The notes under the pieces: model-generated
The model's input: the letters and a program-made list of their open reading frames with translations, nothing else
Database searches by the model: none
Told to the model about the DNA's origin: nothing
Program-made: the position numbers and the translations under genes
Origin: Sciurus carolinensis
Taxonomy: Eukaryota; Chordata; Mammalia; Rodentia; Sciuridae
NCBI RefSeq assembly: GCF_902686445.1
Contig: NC_062216.1
Coordinates: forward strand, 15,769,084-15,833,083
Direction: 5' to 3'
DNA: 64,000 nt
Part shown: one piece after another, positions 11,086 to 23,525 of the stretch
Layout of the letters: each line of letters begins with the position of its first letter
Numbering within the stretch: position 1 is the stretch's first letter

Positions 11086-13040
11086 TGTTGGTTGTCACTC
11101 ACTGTGTCTATACTGTTCTTCTCAGTTTTTCTTACCAGGGACCCAGAAAGAATGTGTGCTCAATCCAGTCACTTGGCATGACTCCAGGGTATCATCTGTG
11201 ACGTGTTGGGAAAGCTTGCCTGGTAGCCCTGTGCTCTGGGAATGGATCAGGAGGGTGTCCTCTTGTTAAGGGAACATTGAACTTTCCTGAGCATGCTGGG
11301 GGATCTGGGTCACATGGGTTCTTGCTCCAGAGATGGCGCAGCAGAGCCCAAGATCCCTGCAATCCTGATCAGGACCGTTTTACTGTTTTCTAGTGGGTGG
11401 GTTCTTGGGGTCACCCTGAAAGCACCAGGCAGAAAGTTTGGGTGTGTCCTCTTCTGTGAAAAAATGGGAGTTTGAGTCCAAAGAGCTGTGGGCGATTCAG
11501 TCTCAGGAGGGTCCTATTAGTGTTAAGAGGGCTCGAGGAAATAACTTGGAGACTCTGGACATGGACAGGTGCTAATGATCACAGCGGTGCTTGCTTAGAT
11601 TCATAACCTGGTGACAGAGATGCCACCTCCCCCCAGCTGCACTTAGTTCTTGGTTGATGTCTTTGAGAGCAAAGGAAATATTAGAGTCTTGTTCTCAACA
11701 TCCTGTAAAGTTTATATACCCTTCTTCCCTTTCTTTCTTCCTCCCTTTCTTTTGCTCCTGACCTTCTTTCTTTCCCTCCCCCTCCTTTCCTTATTCAATA
11801 GCATTCATTAATCTGGAAGTGCCAATTTCTAAGACAGGCATGGTGGTGTGCATGCAAAACCCAGTGCGTGACAGCTAACACCATCTCAGGCCTGCTCCCC
11901 GCCCTCCTGCCCACATCAGACTCTGGGTATCTGGAGCCCGTGGCTGGCATTTCCTTTCCACTCCGGAGGGGACACATGTTCAATAAGGTACCTGGTTTCC
12001 AAGTCAGAGGTGCAGGAACTCCCTCTTTTCCCATCCCACCAAACCTAAGCAACACAAGGCGACTGGTGGCAATATCCACATCGAGCTCAAATCTCAGCCT
12101 GGGGGAAGAAAGAATAGTGAAGCAGGACCAGAAGCATTGACATGCCTAAGGAGAGGAAGAATAAATTGTCCCAGACATGAAAGGAAGGGAATCGCATCTA
12201 TCGTAACCTCATCTTATGTAAATAAGGCAGATGTGGCTGTTTTAATAGGCTCTAGAAAACTGAAAGGACCCAAAGGGAGAAAGTACTGGTAACAAATGAG
12301 ATGCAGGTCTGGGGAGAGAAGCAGACACTGGCTCTTCCTAGCAAAAGCTAGAAGACGGGTTGTTTTTAAATTAGGCTTCGGTGGTAGAAACCCAGCCAGC
12401 CAAGCTGAGTGTAGGGCAGCAGAGGCTCCATTCAAGTTCTTGGCACCAGAATGAGCAGGAGAAGCCTCTGAATGCAAATTGACCGAGCCAACCCCAGCAG
12501 GTCCAGCTAAGCCCCAAAGCTTTAGGAGGAAGGATTCAGCCCAGGGTCAGATACTGTCACCACCTACCTCTGGCTGCTCAGTCTGAGCAATGGCTCGAGA
12601 GGTGGGTGGGAGGCCTGGGTGGGGAGCTTGAGGTTTGGACTGTAAGGTGTGCTGACGGGTGAGCGTGGTAAATTAAGAAGTGTGTGCATGCCGGGTTTGA
12701 ACACACGCACAGGGACGGAGGGTTGCTGGCAGGGTTTGAGGGGGGTCTCACAGAGCCTCAAGGCCAACAGTGCAGAGAGCAGGTGCAACCACCTCTGCTC
12801 TTGAGCAGCTTTGGGGAGGGTGCTTGTAGAGGGTCACAGGGGAAGAGGACCTTAGATACAGTTAAACAACTGGGGACCAATGTCAAGATAAGGCTGGGAG
12901 GTGTACAGGCCGATGGTTTACCAGGTTCATTTTAGAACCAGGAAGTCCAGGCAAACTGACAGAACGTTCTTTCAGCAAAGATGGTATGGATGTTTCAGAG
13001 CAGCTGGGAGCAGGGAAGACTGTGATTCCCAGGATGGTGT
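11086..13040. other. Unique DNA with a pyrimidine tract
   Basis: No gene is recognised. A C/T-rich low-complexity run spans about 11718-11793. A B1-like string near 11840 is too short to call. Open frames (11868-12140, 12684-12935) overlap minus-strand frames and carry no motif. Confidence 0.5.
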
Positions 13041-13475
13041 TTTAGTCAGCTTTTTTCTGTCACTGTGACTAAAAGATCTGACCAGAACAATTTTAAAGGA
13101 GGAAAAAGTTTATTTGAGGGCTCATGGGTTCAGAGGTCTTAGGCCATAGAAGGCCAGCCCCATTCTTCGGGGCTCGAGGTGAGGCTGAGCATCATGGCGG
13201 AAGAGTATGGCAGAGGGAAGCAGCTCACATCATCAGGAGGCAGAGAGAGAGAGACACTCCACTCATCAGATACAAATATATACCCAAAGCCACACCCAAG
13301 GCCCATCTCCTCCAGCCACACCCTACCACTTCAATTACCACTCAGTTAATCCTGTTGAGGGGTTAGTCACTGATGGGGTGAAGACTCTTACAACCCAATC
13401 ATTTCTCCCGTGAACCTTCCTGCACTGTCTCACTTGTGAGCTTTTGGGGGACTCCTCATACCCAAACCGTAACAG
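13041..13475 (-). mobile_element. MaLR-type solo LTR, reversed
   Basis: On the plus strand it opens 'tgttttagtcagctttttt' and continues 'aaagtttatttgagggctca', 'gcatcatggcggaagagtat' and 'cccatctcctccagccacac'. This is the reverse of a THE1/MST-like LTR. The left edge starts TG and the right edge is 'accgtaaca'. Internal retroviral genes are absent, so it is a solo LTR relic. Confidence 0.75.
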
Positions 13476-13484
13476 ATGTGGAGG

Positions 13485-13715
13485 AGCCCTGTAGCATCAT
13501 GGCTGAGAGCACTGATGGAGAGCAGCTGCCTGGTTTAGAATCTTCACTCAGCCGGGGTGTCTGTGCGATCTTGGGTGAGTCATGAAAGTGCTCTCTGCCT
13601 CAGTGTCCCTATCTGAAAAAGGAGGCTTGGCATGATAATTAAATGAGTCGATATTTACAGAATGCTGAGGATAGTGTCCAGTACATAGTTAAGGTTCCTA
13701 TAGGGTTTGTTAAAC
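13485..13715 (+). mobile_element. MIR SINE
   Basis: Forward MIR: 'ctgcctggtttagaatcttc', 'gatcttgggtgagtcatgaa', 'gcctcagtgtccctatctga', 'gataattaaatgagtcgata', 'agtgtccagtacatagttaa'. It directly follows the MaLR LTR. Confidence 0.88.
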
Positions 13716-13744
13716 CAAAGTTAATAATATAATTTTAAAAGATG

Positions 13745-13783
13745 GCAGTTGTAAGACAGTAGGGAAGCAGCCTTCTACCTTGG
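13745..13783 (+). repeat. 39-bp direct repeat, copy 1
   Basis: Begins 'gcagttgtaagacagtaggg' and is 37/39 identical, by my count, to 14540-14578. The flanking bases do not match beyond the unit. Confidence 0.9.
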
Positions 13784-14539
13784 AAAACACAGAACAAAGA
13801 AGCTGAGCAGTCTGTGGATACTGTGCAGGAAGCTTGGGCCAGGGGAGTGCACACCCTACTAAACCTGGAGGAAGAGGAAGAGTGGGGAGCCTTCTTAGGC
13901 TGGGTCCTGGGAGCCCTGGTGCTGGGATGGCTGGAGGAGACAGTGACAGGGACAGTGGCTCCTAGGGACAGGCTCCTAGGGACAATGACGGAGTGGTGTG
14001 GAACCTTGGGAAATGGAGGAGCCCAGGGGATGTCCCCCAAGAGCTCCATGCAAGTCCCTACATCCCCCAGAGAGCAGAGATGCAATGTCAGGAGACATCA
14101 CAGCCAAGTGAGTAAGGTACAATCTTTCTTTCTTTTGGGTCAAATTTTGAGCAGAAAGGAGAGGATGGAAGTGCGGAGGCTGCGGAGACCAGAGGCGTGG
14201 GGGCCTCTCGGTGATTGTGTAGGCTCACAGATGAGTCTTGATCTCAAAGAAAGCAGCCAGCCAGGTGTCTGTTTTAACAGCAGGTAGCTGGGTGCAAGAT
14301 TGGGTCCACTAAGGCTCGGGGGCTTCCTAGCAGCTGTGGCTGTTTGCTGGAAGAGCTGGTTCCCAGCACACGGTTCCCTGGACAGGGCCTCTCCTTCCCT
14401 CTCTTGGGCTTCTCCACCTCAGCCTCCCCTGCTAGTCACTGAGCCAGCCAAGCACACAAGCACTCTGGGCCACAAGGGAGACTTGGGGCGGGCTGCCTCT
14501 TCCTCCCAACGACTTTCCCGAGACTCTCTGCTGCTAGAA

Positions 14540-14578
14540 GCAGTTGTAAGACAGCAGGGAAGCAGCCTTCTGCCTTGG
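14540..14578 (+). repeat. 39-bp direct repeat, copy 2
   Basis: Begins 'gcagttgtaagacagcaggg'. It differs from copy 1 by one C/T and one A/G change, 795 bases downstream. Confidence 0.9.
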
Positions 14579-15489
14579 GAAGCAAAACTTCCCCATAGTA
14601 GATTTTGCTTTCTGGAGGTAAATTAATTGAACAGACTTGTACAAAGGGGTGAGGAGAGAAAAGAGCAATGAAGTGAACAGGGAAGAAGCAGAGAGCCAGT
14701 AGTCGGGGGTCAGGGGAGGGGAAGGTGTTGGACGGTATGCTGAAATGTTCCATTCATCAGGATAGATTCACAGCACCAGGAAACTGTCATTCACCCCAAG
14801 ACTTGGCTACGTGTGACTTTTGTCTTCTGGGTCAATAACCAGTCATTGAAGGGCTATTAGAAGCTCTTGCCCAGCCAGGAACATGGATGGAGTGGGGAAT
14901 TTTCCTCTAGGAACCCACCCTCTCTGGGCCTGCCATGGCTGTGAACTCGGCTTGTGATAATAACACCTGGCATTCCCCACATCTGTCCCCTGGGAGTGTC
15001 CGCACAGCAATTCAATAATTCAGTATGATCCTGAGCTCAAAAAGTGGGTGAGGGGCTCATAGACTTCCCTGGGGTGAAGGGCAAGCTGCCTCTCCCTTGT
15101 CCAGGGGCTTGAGGAGAATGGAGAGCACCCAGGCTGGGAAACAGGACAAATGATGGGTGCTTCTGCTTTCTGGAAAAGTGGGTTTCAAATCGTGACCAGT
15201 ACCGGTTCTGGAATTTGTTTTGGCCATTTGTTTCTACCTTTTCAGTCTCCATCTGGGGACTTAGGGAATCTCCATTTGCTTCAGGGAGGAAGCTCAGCTT
15301 CCCCCGAACCCCAACGCATCTGTATGGAGGAACAGCACACCAGAAATGCATACCTGAGGTGGTGGGCACATCGGGGCCATCAGGGGACCTTGATGCGGAG
15401 AGATTTAGGATATTCAAATGGAGTTCAGCAGACTCAGACTCAGTCTTTGACGATAGCAATTTCTCCCAGTTTCCTCCATGGGAACAGTT

Positions 15490-15610
15490 CTGGCCTAGAG
15501 GCAGGAGACCTTGGAAACCTTCTTGAGTTTACAGTCCACTTGCTGATCTGGGGAAAATCACTATGTCTTTATGGATCTTAAATTTCTTTCTCCTAAAAAT
15601 GAGAGTCTGG
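15490..15610 (+). mobile_element. MIR-family SINE fragment
   Basis: The order 'ggcaggagaccttggaaacc', 'gggaaaatcactatgtcttt', 'tttctttctcctaaaaatga' follows the central MIR/MIR3 pattern ending in 'cctcatctgtaaaatgagag'. Confidence 0.55.
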
Positions 15611-16490
15611 TGGTGATTAGGGGTCCTGGGGATGTGTATGCAAAACTGCCGAAGCTGATGGTGGCATTCTGTGCATGTGACTGTACATTGGAACATTTTT
15701 CTGGGAAAAGGTCATGGATTTCATCAGGGTCACAAGAAGTCTCTGTGCTCCTCTTGACCTCCCCAAATCCTCTCAGAGTCCACAGCTCAGCCACAGGCCC
15801 ACCCAGACCACTGTTAGTCTCCTCTACTGGTCTTCTCTCCCAACTCTTCTGGTTTTTCTATTACCTACATTTATTGTTGCTTTCTCATTCTTGCTAATGG
15901 GACCAAACCCTGTCTAGTCTTTTGATGACTGGAGAGTCCAACCTCCTTATTCAGACAGGATCTGACATAAATTTTCACAACATTTGAGATGTGAGAACAA
16001 GTTGGGAAACAGAGTTTAAACGTCTTAATCTTTACATTTCCAGGAAAATCCCAGGCTTATGGAAATCGACTCTTGAGAGATCAACTGGTCATTGAGTACC
16101 ATGACTCTGGTTTTCTCTTTTATTCTCATATTTCCCCACCTCTGATTGAGTTTCAGGTCTCTTCAGACACATGGGACATCGAGCTTGGGAAGCTGGTGTC
16201 AGGAAACATTTGCTCAGATCTGCCATCTCCTAGTTGTTCAAAACTTGCAGATATGGTTTGGCTTTCTTCAGGCATTATTAATAACAATCCTTTTGTTTAG
16301 AGAAAACTTTTAATTTTTCAAGGCTCTTACTTGATCTCATGACATTACTGTCAGGTAATTATCAGATGAGATGATACATATGGAAACACCCTGTCATGGG
16401 ACAGGTGTTAAGATGGGTAGGTGAGAGAGCAGTATTTTACAAGTGATGACATGAAAGCACAGAGTAATTAGATGTGAGTCGGTTGAATAC
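15611..16490. other. Unique DNA, no gene seen
   Basis: I see no recognised repeat and no supported gene. The small frames (15571-15897, 15714-15917) are not conserved-looking. Confidence 0.45.
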
Positions 16491-16725
16491 GGTGGCTAGA
16501 CCCAGGGGCTTTGGTAACAGGCAGATGAGGGAATGCGTAGTGTTCAGTTGACTATGTTATAGTGGGCATCCTGCTCTCTCTCTGGGCCTGTTTTCTCACA
16601 CACAAATGAAGTGGTGACAGTAAAACTTATACCAGGGATGACCCAAAGACCAAAGGTGATTGTGAACGTGGAACCTGGCATGGTGCCTGGCACACTCGGG
16701 CTCTCAGTACCTGGTGGCATCAATA
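16491..16725 (+). mobile_element. Diverged MIR SINE
   Basis: Weak forward MIR match: 'ctctctctgggcctgttttc', 'cacaaatgaagtggtgacag', 'gcatggtgcctggcacactc'. The 5' part is barely recognisable. Confidence 0.5.
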
Positions 16726-16869
16726 TTTTGGAAAGATTAACACAGATTGCCATTTATCTCTATCACTTCCATCCTGGAATTTTTGTATCTGCTCTTGGCT
16801 GTACCTTATTAGACCATCCTAGAACAACAAGAACATAAGAGATTCAGATATGAAAGGAAAAGTAAAGAT

Positions 16870-16985
16870 TCTCTATCCTATTCCCAATCTGATTTATTGA
16901 TGAAGATTTATAGCCCAGGGACAGGAAAGAGTTTTCCCAAAGACACACAGCTATTTAGCAGGCAGCAGGCAAAGTGACCAATTGC
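16870..16985 (-). mobile_element. MIR SINE fragment
   Basis: Reverse MIR pattern: 'attgatgaagatttatagcc', 'cagggacaggaaagagtttt', 'cccaaagacacacagctatt', 'tagcaggcagcagg'. Confidence 0.6.
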
Positions 16986-17560
16986 TCTCACAGGAATCTC
17001 CCAGACTGTAGGACTTTAAAAACTGACAATCCTGGGCCAAAACCCAAAGGGACCAGTCACCAGGCAGTGATGAGACGGGATCTGCTCCCCTGATCTCCAG
17101 CTGGATCTCGCCTTTTCACTTATGGAACATGTGCTCAAACAAGATCAGTCTTTTCTCAGTGTTTTCCATCTGGGTTCTGAAGAGGTCTTCCCACTTACTT
17201 GCCTGGTCCCCCAGGCTGTTCTCATGCTCAGAGGTCACAGTACTTTGCCCAGCCCTCTGCAGAGCCCATCCATCCTTAGATCCTCACTGAGTTTTCCTGG
17301 GGCTGCATTAGGACCAGGGTGTGGCCCAGGTTGGAGCACAGGGACTGGATGAGCTTGTGTCTGTCTGCTGATGGCTGTGTTGCTTGTGATTAGGTGACTT
17401 GGGGAACTGGCATCCAGCCACATGGAGGTAAGGAAAAAATGCAGGTAGGATGTGACTGATCATAGAATGGGGTGAGTGTCATCAGGTCTAAAATAAAGTT
17501 GGGAGATAGGACAGAGAGAGCAGGGACCTGAGACTGGGGCATGAAGTTCTGTTATGTCAC
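16986..17560. other. Unique DNA, no gene seen
   Basis: No repeats or gene recognised between the MIR fragment and the old L1. Confidence 0.45.
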
Positions 17561-18405
17561 CACACATCTTCAGCCTGGATATGTATAAACAAGGAATTTA
17601 TACCCAGAACATATAAAGCACTCCAATAAATCAATGACAAAGAGACAGATAAATCATGAGAAAAAAAAAATAGAAACCTTTAAAATAGTTATCCAAATGG
17701 ACAGTAACATATGAAAAAGATACAACCTTTGCAATCAGAAAATTACAAATTAAAACCATAGACACTCTCCAAAGTGACTAAAAGAAAACATCAGGGATTG
17801 AGAATGTATAGAAAATGGACTCTCATACTCTATTGGTGGGGGACTAAATGGCCACAACCACTGTGGAAAATAGCTTGGCAAGAGCTGCTACAGCCGACCG
17901 TCCACACCTGCTCCACACGTTTGCATTTTTCCTCCTTGATCTGCGCCCCGACAGAAGTGGTCTGCACCGAGATGGAGACAATGACCCCAGCGGCATTATT
18001 CCCAGCAACCCTAAGCTGGCATTAACCCAAATGGGTACCGATCATATGATGAGTAAGTAACGGTGACGTGATGATATACCACTGGGGTGTCGCACACACA
18101 GAACAAATGTCATCGCCACACCCCACAACACAGATTAGGACAGGGAAGGACACGTCACGTGAACGATGCCATTCACATCAAGTACGCCAAAGGGCAACAC
18201 TAAACTGTAGTTTTACAAATGAGGCTAGAGACAGCTTTCAGGGCGTTGGTGATCAGAGGTGGAAGGTGCAGAACTTCTCGATGCGTGAAACTTTCCCTTG
18301 ACCTGGGGGGCAGCTACACGGGGCACTTGATAGTGAAGATTTATTGAGATGAGCTCTGATAAGTTGGATACTTTTCAGTACGCATACAAGTCTTCAATAA
18401 TGATA
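17561..18405 (+). mobile_element. Ancient L1M, ORF2 C-terminal region to 3' end
   Basis: Starts in ORF2 sequence ('tatgaaaaagatacaacctt', 'attacaaattaaaaccatag', 'tctattggtgggggactaaa') and decays through 18060-18400, which keeps the order of an old L1 3' part ('gatcagaggtggaaggtgca'). It has many stops and indels. A younger reversed L1 end abuts its tail at 18410. Confidence 0.65.
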
Positions 18406-18409
18406 TTTA

Positions 18410-18635
18410 TTTTTTTTTTCAATTTTTTATTTTATTTGATCTAATTAGTTATACATGACATTAGAATGCATTTATGCATTTTGATAGATCATAATAAATG
18501 GAGTACAACTTCTCATTTTTCTGATTGTACCTATTGTAGGATCACATGGGTCATGCAGTCATACATGGACATGAGGTAATAAGGTCTGTTTCACTCTAGA
18601 TACACCTAGGGTCTTTCCTCCTTGCTGAGTCACTG
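18410..18635 (-). mobile_element. Young sciurid L1 3' end, reversed
   Basis: Opens with a T-run (reverse of the poly-A), then 'gatctaattagttatacatg', 'aatgcatttatgcattttga', 'gtaggatcacatgggtcatg', 'ggacatgaggtaataaggtc'. It matches 31240-31420 closely, so both belong to the same family. Only the 3'UTR is present. Confidence 0.85.
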
Positions 18636-20550
18636 TGTAGCTATGATAAAAAAATAATCTGAACCATGTTTTTCCCAGAACATCAGCAGAGTTACGCTGC
18701 AAAAGAAAGGGATCCACACCTTCCCCTGCAGCTCCATCCCATAAGCAGGGCGATTGGGCACCAGTTACTTTTCCTCTGTGGAATGAAGACTCTCACGTGC
18801 ACTGGTGGGATCGGCCCTTTCTAGCTCCAGCACCATTTTACTTCATTTCTAGAGAAATAAACATATTTTATTCTACTTGTTCTGGGCCCCAAACCACAGT
18901 AAGCCAGTGCTCTAGAACCTTAACAAGTTGACTCCTGCTAATCTCCTTGCTTCCTCCCGCATTCCACTTCACTTTCGGGCCACTGAGTCCATTTTTCCCC
19001 CTTTTGTCCTTGGTTTTCAAGACATCCCATTTGGGCTGAGCCCTATTCACTGACAAGTTGTCAGACTAACTCAGGCCTCAGTTCTGTTGTGTGATTTAAG
19101 CAAAAGAAAAAAAAATGACTGGGGAAATTAGATGGAGGTGATTGCAGCTAAAGTGCCTTTTATTGAAGCTTTTGGAAAACGTAAATGTCATCAGTCTTGT
19201 CAAAGCCAGACACAGGAGAAAATAACAGGACTAGAGGCGGGCCAGGATACACGCTGGGACCGTACTAACTTAGAATTAGCCTTCTTATTTGTTATTATTT
19301 TTTTCCTTGTAGGTAGTGGGGTGGAAGGGGGAGGAGAGAAGACAAGTAGGAGGGAGAGCGCACTCTGGGAACCTCGTGAAAACGCTAAACCCGAGCAGTG
19401 TTATTTAATTTTTTTTACTCCTCTAGAATGTTGACTACATCTTGTGACTTCTGAGCAACAGAGACGAGAACAGCAAGAGTCAAAGCTTCAGTCTTGTCCT
19501 GGAATTGGAGTTGAGGACAGTGGACCGGGCTGGGCTGGCAGGAAGAGGAGACGCTCAGGCTCCATGCTGGCATCTCAGCAGCTGGGGGTTGAACGAGTCC
19601 TCCCAGGTGCCCTTGACTCACCGCACTTGGGAAGCACACCAAATGCAAAGAACCCGCCCATCATCCAAAAGCCCACTGAGAATCTGTCACATGCGAGACC
19701 CTGGGTGGGGGACAGAAAAGACCATGGCACAGCCTGATCTTAGAAAGGCATGTGGCTGAGAAGCTAGAATGGATACCGAGGAAGGGTTGGCATTAGATAT
19801 GGGTCTGTAACTGGAGGGCATTAACATTAACATGAACCCAGCAGATTAGAGGATGAGGGAAAAGCTGATAGGTGATAGGAATTTCTTTACAGAAATCCAA
19901 GTCAAGATTGGGCATACTCAATAAGACGTGGAGAGGTGACCCTTGGGACAAAGGTCTGGACTGTGATAGGCGACCCTGGACAGGGTGGGTAGGAGGCCAC
20001 AGGCAGCCATGCATGAGGCAGGAGAGTTCAGGGAAGGGGCACCCAGCCCCAAGGTTCTGGGGCACAGCCTGGTTAAAAGAATCAGGTAGAACTCAGGGCC
20101 GGGTTATAGGGAGCAGAGTATGACATTAAAGAGCATTCGCTGAGGCCAGTCTCAGAGCTTTCAAAGGTTCAAGGTTAGAGAGGGTCCAGGAACAAGCTTA
20201 CCTCCTTGGTCTCTGAGGTATGACCCTGGGTTCCCACAGTTCCCCTCTCTGAAGATAATACTTATCCTGTGCAGGAGAGGGAGAGAAATACTTGGGAGTC
20301 GAGTAACTACAGCTCCTTGTGTTGACAGCCTGTGTTGACAGTCCAAAAGCCTCTGATGAGAGCTGTGTCTTGTCAGTCCATTCCTGCCAGGATCTGGTGT
20401 GCAGATCTGAGGGGACCAGACAACTGAGCGCTTGGAATTCAGAGAAGGGAGGAACGGTTCAAGGCCAAACATAGAAGAAACAGGACCCAGAAGCAAACAT
20501 GGCCATTTTCTCTCTAGTTCTGAAGGACTGAGAGCAGCCAGATGAAAACA
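18636..20550. other. Unique DNA, no gene seen
   Basis: No recognised repeats. Frames at 19132-19434, 19444-19737 and 20161-20496 conflict with each other and carry no motif I know. Confidence 0.45.
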
Positions 20551-20865
20551 CAGGCTGTTTCCCTAATCTGAAAATCTGAAATCCAAAATGTTCCAAAAGC
20601 TGATTTATTTTTCAGTATCTTTATGATGCTATAGGTTGAAAATCCCAACCTTCTGTGGTAGGTTGCAGTCAAAAGGTATATTGAAAATACTGCATAAATT
20701 ACCTTTGACCTATGTTCATGAGGTGTATATAAGACATAACTGAGTTTTGTCTTTATATTTAAGTTACATCCCCAACATATCTCATTATATATATGCAAAT
20801 ATTCCAGAATCTGAAATACTTCCAGGTCCTATCCATTTCAGATAAGGGATATTTAACCTCTCGCC
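20551..20865 (-). mobile_element. Nonautonomous Tigger-like DNA transposon
   Basis: The two ends form worn inverted repeats: 'ctaatctgaaaatctgaaat' at the left and 'catttcagataagggatatt' at the right. The core includes 'acatatctcattatatatat' and 'gcaaatattccagaatctga'. I recognise the widespread mammalian MITE whose other end reads 'ttatccaaaatgcttgggac', and place it in TcMar-Tigger with less certainty. Confidence 0.65.
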
Positions 20866-20939
20866 TGAAAACACCTTCCACGTTTCATATCAACATTAAA
20901 TTGAACTAAATTCCACTTGCAAGGACTCACTTTCCTCAT

Positions 20940-21185
20940 TTGTGAGAGTTTGAGCTAAATAATTTTGGGGATCACTTCCTTATCCCACCTCGGAGACATG
21001 TCCTTGTTGCTTGGCACTGATACACTTGAGCATGTCACTCACAATCTTTTGTAATTCCTGGCTTAATATCGGCTTCCCCAGATTTCTGAAGGCAGGGAAT
21101 TTGTCTCTCTTTTTTCATAGCACATATATGACAGAGAGAGTGTCATGACGGAGTACTTGATAAATATTTATTGAATTAATGAATG
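20940..21185 (+). mobile_element. L2 LINE 3' end
   Basis: The L2 tail is recognisable: 'gaaggcagggaatttgtctc', then 'gagtacttgataaatattta', ending 'ttgaattaatgaatgaag'. Coding parts are absent. Confidence 0.75.
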
Positions 21186-22540
21186 AAGAACAGCCAATAT
21201 TCTTTGACACCTGTCCATAGATTTGAGGCTCGGGGCCATCAAGAGTTAAAATGCACTTCCAGCCCTATCTTCTTCCATTTCTTCCTCTTTGATGATCTGT
21301 GATATCTGAACTGTCTTTCTTGGAGCAAATGGTGTTTAAAGAAACGGATCCCTCCTTTCGAGCATGGTAAATCTACACGTAGATAAACCACAGTCTGAGT
21401 TAGGTGTCCGCAGGGGCGACTGGCTCCAGAAAGACAGCCCAGGTGCCTTAGCTTCTCTTGTAGCAGCAGAGCGAGGACAACTGGAAGACATTGTCCCTGT
21501 GTGGTGCCTGTGTTCCAGCATCAGTCACAATGTCTCTGGAGACAAAGGTGACACCATTCTTGTCACTGTGCACTTCCCTGGCCTGGTCCAGGGGGCTCAG
21601 CCTATGCTGGATGCCTGACTACAGGTCCTGGACTGAATTCCAGTGCTGTCTTAGAGCCACATCCGTCTTAGAACAGAAACCCAAGCAAATTCCTGGGCCC
21701 TTCTCTTTGGTGGCCTACGCTTCAAATTTGGAGACACCTGAGGTCTCAGCACAGTGACTGGGTGGTCCCTCTGCTTCCCAGGTGTTCTGGCCCTTGGATC
21801 TCCCATGGGGCAAAGCTTTCAGGTCTTTTCTCCTTCTTCTTTTAGATTCGCATCCCGAGGGCAGTGCTGTGATAGGCCAGGTGCTGGATTGCAGGTTCCA
21901 GAGCAGCCTGCCTGTTGGAAGCCACCAGCATCACCCCCAAGTGCATCTGATCACCTTCTCCTGCATCACAGAGGAAAGGAAGGTGGGCCCAGGGACAGAG
22001 GGCTCCTTTGTACCTTTTTTTTTTTTTTTGCCAAAAAGAAGAAAAGGAAAGAAATCTGAAGGCTGTCATGGGTTTTGGAGAATTCTCGGGCCTGTCTCCA
22101 TGGGCTGTACCTGCTGTCATTGTACTTTGTGAATCTGAGAGTTTCAGGTGACCTGAGACCTGGGGATGGAGGGAGGGGCAGGGCGAGGCCCTTTATTTCT
22201 GTCCTTCCACATTGTCCTACTCGTTCTTACTTCCCATTTTCCTCTCCCATCTGCCTCTCAGGGGACCCTGTAGGTTCTTTTCCTTCAGTAAGTATCTCAA
22301 CGCCCAGTCATGCAGCTTCTCCAGATCCTTCCCCTCCAGCTCCTCTCTGGTCAGTAGATTCCTTCTTTGCCAACCTCCATTTTTTTGTACTTTGAGTTAT
22401 TTGCCACTCATTGGTCACCTTGTGCTTTCCTGGGGAGCCACTTCCCCATTCCCAGACTCCCCGTGCCCCTCAAGACAGAATTAAGAGCTGTGATGAGTTT
22501 CTGTGTTGTGCATTTACTTCACTAGGAATCTAGGGCCAGT
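21186..22540. other. Unique DNA with a T-run
   Basis: Repeat-poor sequence with a 17-base T-run near 22013. Several frames of 84-116 codons overlap on both strands with no domain, so none is called. Confidence 0.45.
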
Positions 22541-22690
22541 TCTACTAGTTTCATTATCCAAATGAGCAAATGGGGAAAGTGGTAGCAACTTTCCAAAGTA
22601 AACTTCTTATAAACAACAGTTTGGGTTCTGTATCAAGAACTGCCAAGTACAAGTTTAATGCCTTTACCATTACATAACAGCTGCCAAGGG
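22541..22690 (-). mobile_element. MIR SINE fragment
   Basis: Reverse MIR order: 'ttatccaaatgagcaaatgg', 'ggtagcaactttccaaagta', 'tttaatgcctttaccattac'. Diverged. Confidence 0.5.
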
Positions 22691-23384
22691 CCAGGGAGAT
22701 AATGTAGCCAGGGCAGTCATGAGCTTTCGCTTGGAAGCCAGAAGTCAAAGACTATGTGCCCTGAGTAGCAATTTCCCTCTGTGACTTAGTATCACTGGCA
22801 TTCTCTTCCAGGAAACTGCTTTTCTTATCTGTTGGGCATCCCCTTGGACAGAGGGAGGAACAGGGGTTGCAAGGACCAGGGGCTCCTGCTACTGTGTTTG
22901 CCTTGGCACAGTGGAGAGAGCTTGCTGTCAGAAAGGGGAGGGAAGATGACCTAGCCAGCAGACACCTCAATTAGCAGATGCATTTTGGCAGTTGAATTAA
23001 TTATTGCAGATTAATTGGGAACCAGGAGTGTGTCTGGATAGAATGGCTTCGTTGCACAATTGGAGAAGCCAACCTCCTGGCCTGAGAGATGTGGGAAGCT
23101 CCTGAGGTTGCAGTCTACAACCTTCTTTTCTCCTCCTTAATCTTTTCTCGAATTCATGAACCTGAAGCTTTGCAAGCCCAGCAGAAAGACACTTCCTTTA
23201 ATGCCTTTCTTCTCTAGCATTTGGCCATTTAAACCAGGCCCCCTTGAAAGTGGACTTGGTCTGAGCCCAGTTTTCATTCCTAGGAGCCATTTTAAGTGGC
23301 CTCTGTGTCCACATTACACCTAACACTTTCATTAATGGCTTTCCTAGTCATAGGCGCCCCGTCCCACGAGCAGCGTGGTCGGGC
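22691..23384. other. Unique DNA, no gene seen
   Basis: No repeats recognised. 22965-23060 is AT-rich with several TTAATT cores (see findings). Confidence 0.45.
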
Positions 23385-23525
23385 CTATCCTTATCAGAAC
23401 CAGGACATTAGCACCAGATCAGCTCGGGTTTGAATCTCAGCTCCGTTGCCTAAAACAGAGATCTTGCTTTCTGGAACATGGCAGCCTAATTTTGAATGAA
23501 GAAAATAATATGTACCTTTGGGATT
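23385..23525 (+). mobile_element. MIR SINE fragment
   Basis: Forward MIR with 'agctcgggtttgaatctcag' and 'ctccgttgcctaaaacagag'. The 3' half is poorly preserved. Confidence 0.5.

Larger units (their letters stand above)
13716..15485. other. Unique DNA containing a 39-bp direct repeat
   Basis: No gene is supported. The frame at 13814-14287 (157 codons, Glu-rich near its start) has no recognisable domain, and a competing minus-strand frame covers its first half. Two copies of a 39-bp segment lie at 13745 and 14540. Confidence 0.5.

Noticed and set aside
11835..11860. B1-like start 'caggcatggtggtgtgcatg'
   Set aside because: Only about 25 bases match and no B box follows.
13814..14287. 157-codon open frame with an acidic run
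   Set aside because: No family match from memory, a competing minus-strand frame covers its first half, and it lies between repeats in non-coding-looking DNA.
15037..15581. Overlapping 140- and 143-codon frames on opposite strands
   Set aside because: Mutually exclusive, no domains, and the right end runs into a MIR.
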